From Thalassobacillus sp043497085 (GTDB lineage Bacteria; Bacillota; Bacilli; Bacillales; Halobacillaceae): DNA of 64,000 nucleotides. Made by a program: the position numbers and the translations under genes. Shown one piece after another: positions 60,963 to 64,000 of the stretch (position 1 is its first letter; each line of letters opens with the position of its first letter). The notes under the pieces were generated by a model that searched no databases, was not told where the DNA came from, and saw only the letters and a program-made list of their open reading frames with translations. The DNA lies in the NCBI GenBank assembly GCA_043497085.1, contig JBIEKI010000003.1; one strand, given 5' to 3'.

Positions 60963-61967
60963 CTATACACTATCTCTCTCAATTAGTCTATAATTTTGAA
61001 GAAACTTTTTCTTGGTATTTTTATCCTGCAATTGCTCTAACAATAATTCAGCTGCCATGGTTCCAGCCTCTTTATTGAAATAATCAATGGTCGTCAATGA
61101 TGGGCTTATATATTTGGACATTACCGAGGCACCTATCCCGGTAATGGCGATGTCTTGAGGAATCCTAAACCCTTGTTCCTTTAGATATTCCATTGCACCT
61201 ACCGCCATTCGATCCGTGACGACAAAAACTGCTGTAGGCAGATTACCTGGGTTGGCTTCGATGATTTGCTTCATACTTTCATAACCTGATTCGATGCTAA
61301 AATCACCGTATCCTATCCAATTTTCTTCCAATTCAAGACCAGCTTCTTGTATAGTTTCTATAAACCCTTGTTTACGCAAGACACCTACTGCCGGATCATC
61401 TTCTCCCACCCCAATATAGGCAATTTTTTTATGCCCTTTTTGTATGATCATGTTAGTCATATCTTTCGAGGCATGATAATCGTCGTAGACAATTGATGTC
61501 ACACCAGGGAGTTCCTGGCCAAGCGATATGAATGGCAGGTTGGCAACCTCGATTGCATTCAGCAGCCGATCATTGACATTGGTGGCAAGCAAAATGATGC
61601 CATCTACATGACGACTATGCAACAATCGGATATATTCTATCTCTTTATCGTGGTTTAATTCGGTATCGGTCAAGAGAATTTGAAATCCTTCTTTTGCAAC
61701 CACTTCATTGATACCGCCTACCACTCTGCTGGCTGTCTCTGTACTGATTTTTGGTAAAATAACCCCGATTACACCAGAGCGTTTGGTACGTAATGATTTG
61801 GCTGAAACACTTGGGATATAACCTGTTTCTTCAACAACTTTCATGACACGCTCCCGGGCAGACTCACTGACGTAGCCATTATTATTGAGTACACGGGAAA
61901 CGGTCGTACGGGAAACATTAGCCATTTTTGCAATATCGTTGATTGTCGTCATAAGCCTTTCCTCCAT
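60963..61967 (-). CDS. scrR: LacI-family sucrose regulon repressor
   Basis: A 334-residue repressor. The HTH (TINDIAKMANVSRTTVSRVLNN) occupies residues 6-28, a hinge helix follows, and the rest is a periplasmic-binding-protein-like sensor. It lies directly upstream of scrA in the same direction, and three matching operators are in the gap. The inducer is probably sucrose-6-phosphate or fructose. True start may be the second ATG (MTTINDI, 61952); AAAGGCTTATG lies between. Confidence 0.92.
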   Translation of the reverse strand: MEERLMTTINDIAKMANVSRTTVSRVLNNNGYVSESARERVMKVVEETGYIPSVSAKSLRTKRSGVIGVILPKISTETASRVVGGINEVVAKEGFQILLTDTELNHDKEIEYIRLLHSRHVDGIILLATNVNDRLLNAIEVANLPFISLGQELPGVTSIVYDDYHASKDMTNMIIQKGHKKIAYIGVGEDDPAVGVLRKQGFIETIQEAGLELEENWIGYGDFSIESGYESMKQIIEANPGNLPTAVFVVTDRMAVGAMEYLKEQGFRIPQDIAITGIGASVMSKYISPSLTTIDYFNKEAGTMAAELLLEQLQDKNTKKKFLQNYRLIERDSV

Positions 61968-62057
61968 GAATCTGAATCTATGTACATACTATTGCAAATG
62001 ACTGGAAATGTCCATCATGAAAAAAGAACGTCCTTTGTGTGTGAAAAACAGCAAAAA

Positions 62058-62106
62058 GCAAGGCCACCTCAGGTCCTCACAATTTAGAGAAACCAAGGTG
62101 GCATGT
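62058..62106 (-). terminator. Terminator after the 109-aa gene
   Basis: Stem GCCACCTTGG / CCTGAGGTGGC with CTTGCTTTTTGC on the minus strand. Confidence 0.72.
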
Positions 62107-62111
62107 AGTTA

Positions 62112-62441
62112 CTAAAATGGAATTTTTTCACCATCAAGCTCGATCACTCGTTGGACCGGCTCTTGAAGAGGCTCTCGCCCGTTCATATATGCATCTTCTT
62201 CATATAAATTCTTTATTTGGACTTTTCCGGTAAATGGGGACCCTTCCCAAGGAACCATTATTATTTCAAAAACTTCGCTACTAGTAAAGTATTGCTTCAT
62301 TTCCTCGCTTACAGAAAGTCCATTCACCATTACAAACCAATTACGCTTATCTTCTTCATGCGCAATTAATATACCTTGTTCAAACACTAACGGTTTCCCG
62401 TCAGGCATTATGACTATTCTTAATGGAAACGACAAAGGCAT
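62112..62441 (-). CDS. Hypothetical 109-residue protein
   Basis: No family recognised. The protein is a mixed alpha/beta cytoplasmic type with WFVMVNGLSVSEEMKQYF and VPWEGSPFTGKVQIKN. Start moved to ATG 62441, after AAGGAGTG; the longer frame at 62498 lacks a ribosome site. Own terminator downstream. It stands between scrR and a divergent unknown gene. Codon use is like its neighbours. Confidence 0.65.
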   Translation of the reverse strand: MPLSFPLRIVIMPDGKPLVFEQGILIAHEEDKRNWFVMVNGLSVSEEMKQYFTSSEVFEIIMVPWEGSPFTGKVQIKNLYEEDAYMNGREPLQEPVQRVIELDGEKIPF

Positions 62442-62499
62442 TGGCAGTATCACTCCTTCACCTATGCAATTCGACAGTTTTAGATGAAATCCTCTCATC

Positions 62500-62747
62500 C
62501 AATTTTCGTATTTTATACCTTTGATAACAGATTACTTCACTTATAGTATGAAACTTTCATCCTATATGCAGGAAGCTTAGAATAATACCCCAAATAATTA
62601 AATTCTCTAAAATAAACAAAAAAATCTACAATATTTAATTTTACCCTGTTTTATAATGTCGAAAATTTAATATGACAAATAGGAAGAATTGGTTTATGAT
62701 AAAATAATACTACTTATTTTAATAAATTAATATAAAGGAGCATTCTT
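62500..62747. promoter_or_regulatory. AT-rich intergenic region with promoter and possible Spo0A box
   Basis: Contains ATGACA-N17-TATGAT (62672-62700), a good sigma-A promoter for the gene at 62748. Just upstream, TGTCGAA at 62657-62663 matches the Spo0A box TGNCGAA. The region is otherwise AT-rich with no gene. Confidence 0.5.
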
Positions 62748-63164
62748 ATGGCAAAAGGAAACAAAAAATACGATTATGACCTTAACCAAGTCAAACAACT
62801 CCTCGAAGAATCAGACAAAAACTACCGCCAGATTGCTGCAGAAACAGGTTGCCCCTACTCTAACGTAGTATACCACGGCCGTAAAATTCGCGGGAAGCGA
62901 TACAAAAACAACGTACAGGAAGTCGTTTCTTTTGTAACGACAGAGGACAAAGCCCCTGCCCAATCACTCCAATCAGAGAATGAGACGGTTTCCAATCGAG
63001 CAAATTCTCCATCAGATGATAGTATTCCGAGATTTGAAATCACTACTGCTAATCTTTCACTGGAACAGGCAGAAGAAAAAGCAAAAAATATGATAGAAGC
63101 TGCAAGAGTGTTAGGAGTCAATAAAGTGACTCTACAAATCAGTAGTCATAAAGAAGAAAATTAA
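62748..63164 (+). CDS. Hypothetical protein with N-terminal HTH-like region
   Basis: A 138-residue protein. Residues 10-50 (DLNQVKQLLEESDKNYRQIA, AAETGCPYSNVVYHG) look like a helix-turn-helix of the resolvase or sigma-region-4 kind, followed by a basic RKIRGKRYKNN patch. A disordered Ser/Asn linker follows and a short C-terminal domain (FEITTANLSLEQAEEKAKNM). It may be a DNA-binding regulator. AAAGGAG precedes the ATG and a sigma-A promoter lies upstream. I do not know a family for it. Confidence 0.7.
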   Translation: MAKGNKKYDYDLNQVKQLLEESDKNYRQIAAETGCPYSNVVYHGRKIRGKRYKNNVQEVVSFVTTEDKAPAQSLQSENETVSNRANSPSDDSIPRFEITTANLSLEQAEEKAKNMIEAARVLGVNKVTLQISSHKEEN

Positions 63165-63165
63165 T

Positions 63166-63204
63166 AAAAAATAAACCGCTGTTATCGCAGCGGTTTATTT
63201 TTTA
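63166..63204. terminator. Bidirectional terminator
   Basis: Stem AAATAAACCGCTG / CAGCGGTTTATTT between convergent genes. Confidence 0.88.
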
Positions 63205-63216
63205 TATGTATTACCT

Positions 63217-63372
63217 TTAAGCTTGGAGCATATAATTCAGCTTATTTAAAAGTTGATCTAAAGATTGGGAAACAGAAACTAATCGCGGATCAGAAGGATC
63301 ATTTTTATATAATTGATACATTTCCTGTCGTAAAGCTTCAATTTCAACTTCCAACTCGATTGTTGCAGCCAT
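63217..63372 (-). CDS. Spo0E-like aspartyl-phosphate phosphatase
   Basis: A 51-residue protein below common ORF cut-offs. Two helices: IEALRQEMYQLY and LVSVSQSLDQLLNKLNYML. The SQxLD motif (SQSLD, residues 35-39) is the signature of the Spo0E family, whose members (Spo0E, YisI, YnzD) remove phosphate from Spo0A~P and delay sporulation. GAGGAGGAT lies before the ATG at 63372. Which phosphoprotein it acts on is inferred from the family. Confidence 0.9.
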   Translation of the reverse strand: MAATIELEVEIEALRQEMYQLYKNDPSDPRLVSVSQSLDQLLNKLNYMLQA

Positions 63373-63412
63373 ACCATATCCTCCTCATGTAAGCTTCAAA
63401 GTTGTCTATAAC

Positions 63413-64000
63413 TTAATTTCCCGTACCACTATCATTCCCATTCGGATCCTCTGGTGCAGGCGGTTCTTCCTCTCCTTCTTGAGAAGGTGGAGTCTCATCC
63501 TCCGGTGGGGCAGTTTGGTCTTCATCTTCACTTACTTCTTCATTATTTTCATCGTTATCTTTTTCTGTGTTCTGGTCTTGGCCTGAACCCTCATTTTTAT
63601 CTTTTTCTCTCTCGGTTTCTTCTACTTGAGGAGTGGTATCCTGGCTTTCGTTGGTTTCTTCATTATCCTTCGTTGTATCTTCCTTTTCAGTTACAGAGTC
63701 ACTTTTATCGTCCTTACCTTTTCTGCTACTTGAGGAAGACGAAGATGATGTGGTTGAATTGGAAGATTCGGCAGTTGAATTTCTTTCAGCTGGATTTTCG
63801 TCCGGTTCCCAAGTTAGAGTAGTTTCCTGGCTTTCTATGGTCTCTGCTTCTGTTTCGGTCTCTGAATCTATTACCATACTTTCTTCCTCTAATTCAGTAT
63901 TTTCCTCTTGCATTTTTTCTTCCATCCCACTAAAAAAATCTTCCGATGGATTACCTATTCCTGATTTATAAAAACGGCCTTTTTCTTGATGCAGCTGCGC
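63413..64000 (-). CDS. Acidic C-terminal tail of a protein running off the window
   Basis: The frame is open from the window edge to the stop at 63413, about 195 residues. The first 25 (QLHQEKGRFYKSGIG, NPSEDFFSG) look structured. The rest is a low-complexity tail: Glu/Asp/Thr/Ser-rich, with a run of eight Ser near the middle and a Pro/Glu-rich end (PPSQEGEEEPPAPEDPNG). Such tails are common on cell-surface or penicillin-binding proteins in halotolerant Bacillaceae. The ATG at 63925 is unlikely to be the real start. The identity of the main domain cannot be told. Confidence 0.7.
   Translation of the reverse strand, partial: AQLHQEKGRFYKSGIGNPSEDFFSGMEEKMQEENTELEEESMVIDSETETEAETIESQETTLTWEPDENPAERNSTAESSNSTTSSSSSSSSRKGKDDKSDSVTEKEDTTKDNEETNESQDTTPQVEETEREKDKNEGSGQDQNTEKDNDENNEEVSEDEDQTAPPEDETPPSQEGEEEPPAPEDPNGNDSGTGN

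Noticed and set aside
1..64000. CRISPR arrays, tRNA or rRNA genes, transposases, phage genes
   Set aside because: None seen on reading both strands; the repeats found are not regularly spaced short repeats.

Overview
The window is a chromosomal segment of a low-GC Firmicute of the family Bacillaceae. The long run secA-prfB-cccB-ftsEX-ctpB-minJ, followed upstream by hpf-fliT-fliS-fliD-flaG, csrA-fliW-yviE-flgL-flgK-flgN-flgM-yvyF-comFC-comFA-degV-degU-degS and yvyE, closely follows the gene order of Bacillus subtilis. Many acidic proteins suggest a halotolerant relative of the Halobacillus/Virgibacillus type, but I cannot fix the genus.

Layout. 1-2.1 kb: end of a BNR-repeat protein, a rhodanese, a methyltransferase and a 5'-truncated remnant of a secreted Met/His-rich protein. 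2.2-9.6 kb (minus): a copper-handling cluster with a multicopper oxidase broken by a one-base frameshift, a CopB-type ATPase with a His-rich head, a SHOCT protein, a small exported protein, a two-component system and a DsbD/CcdA-like membrane protein. 9.7-10.4 kb: first copy of a large composite inverted-repeat element. 10.5-25.3 kb (minus): minJ, ctpB, an M23 murein hydrolase, ftsX, ftsE, cccB, yvjA, galU, panF-yhdT, prfB (with programmed +1 frameshift), secA and a 72-aa coiled-coil protein. 25.5-26.2 kb: second composite repeat. 26.2-41.6 kb (minus): hpf, the flagellar cap and hook-junction genes, csrA/fliW, the late-competence comF genes, degV and degSU. The flagellin gene hag is not at its usual place between csrA and flaG; an EamA transporter sits there. 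41.8-45.8 kb (plus): yvyE, third composite repeat, an LCP wall-polymer ligase and an APC permease. 45.8-48 kb (minus): a short Xre regulator, an IDEAL-domain protein, sinR, an unannotated 53-aa sinI and, in the sinI leader, a class I cyclic-di-GMP riboswitch. 48-54 kb (minus): pgcA, manA, ppaC and an oligo-1,6-glucosidase. 54.2-62 kb: a small membrane protein (+), a 687-aa ATPase-LuxR regulator, and a sucrose PTS regulon (scrR-scrA-scrB-scrK) with three LacI-type operators. 62-64 kb: small unknowns, a Spo0E-like phosphatase missed by length cut-offs, and the acidic tail of a protein that runs off the window.

How it fits together. Much of the window concerns the choice between swimming, competence and biofilm: a sigma-D flagellar regulon with FlgM, CsrA/FliW, DegS/DegU, SinI/SinR under an apparent c-di-GMP switch, and a Spo0E-like protein acting on Spo0A~P. 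Sugar-nucleotide and wall genes (galU, pgcA, manA, LCP) and cell-division/wall hydrolase genes (ftsEX, M23, minJ, ctpB) fill the rest. Three families of non-coding repeats occupy intergenic gaps: a TIR-bounded composite element (3 copies), a ~97-bp repeat placed directly after intrinsic terminators (3 copies), and a double-hairpin repeat (1 copy). I saw no tRNA, rRNA, CRISPR array, transposase or phage gene.
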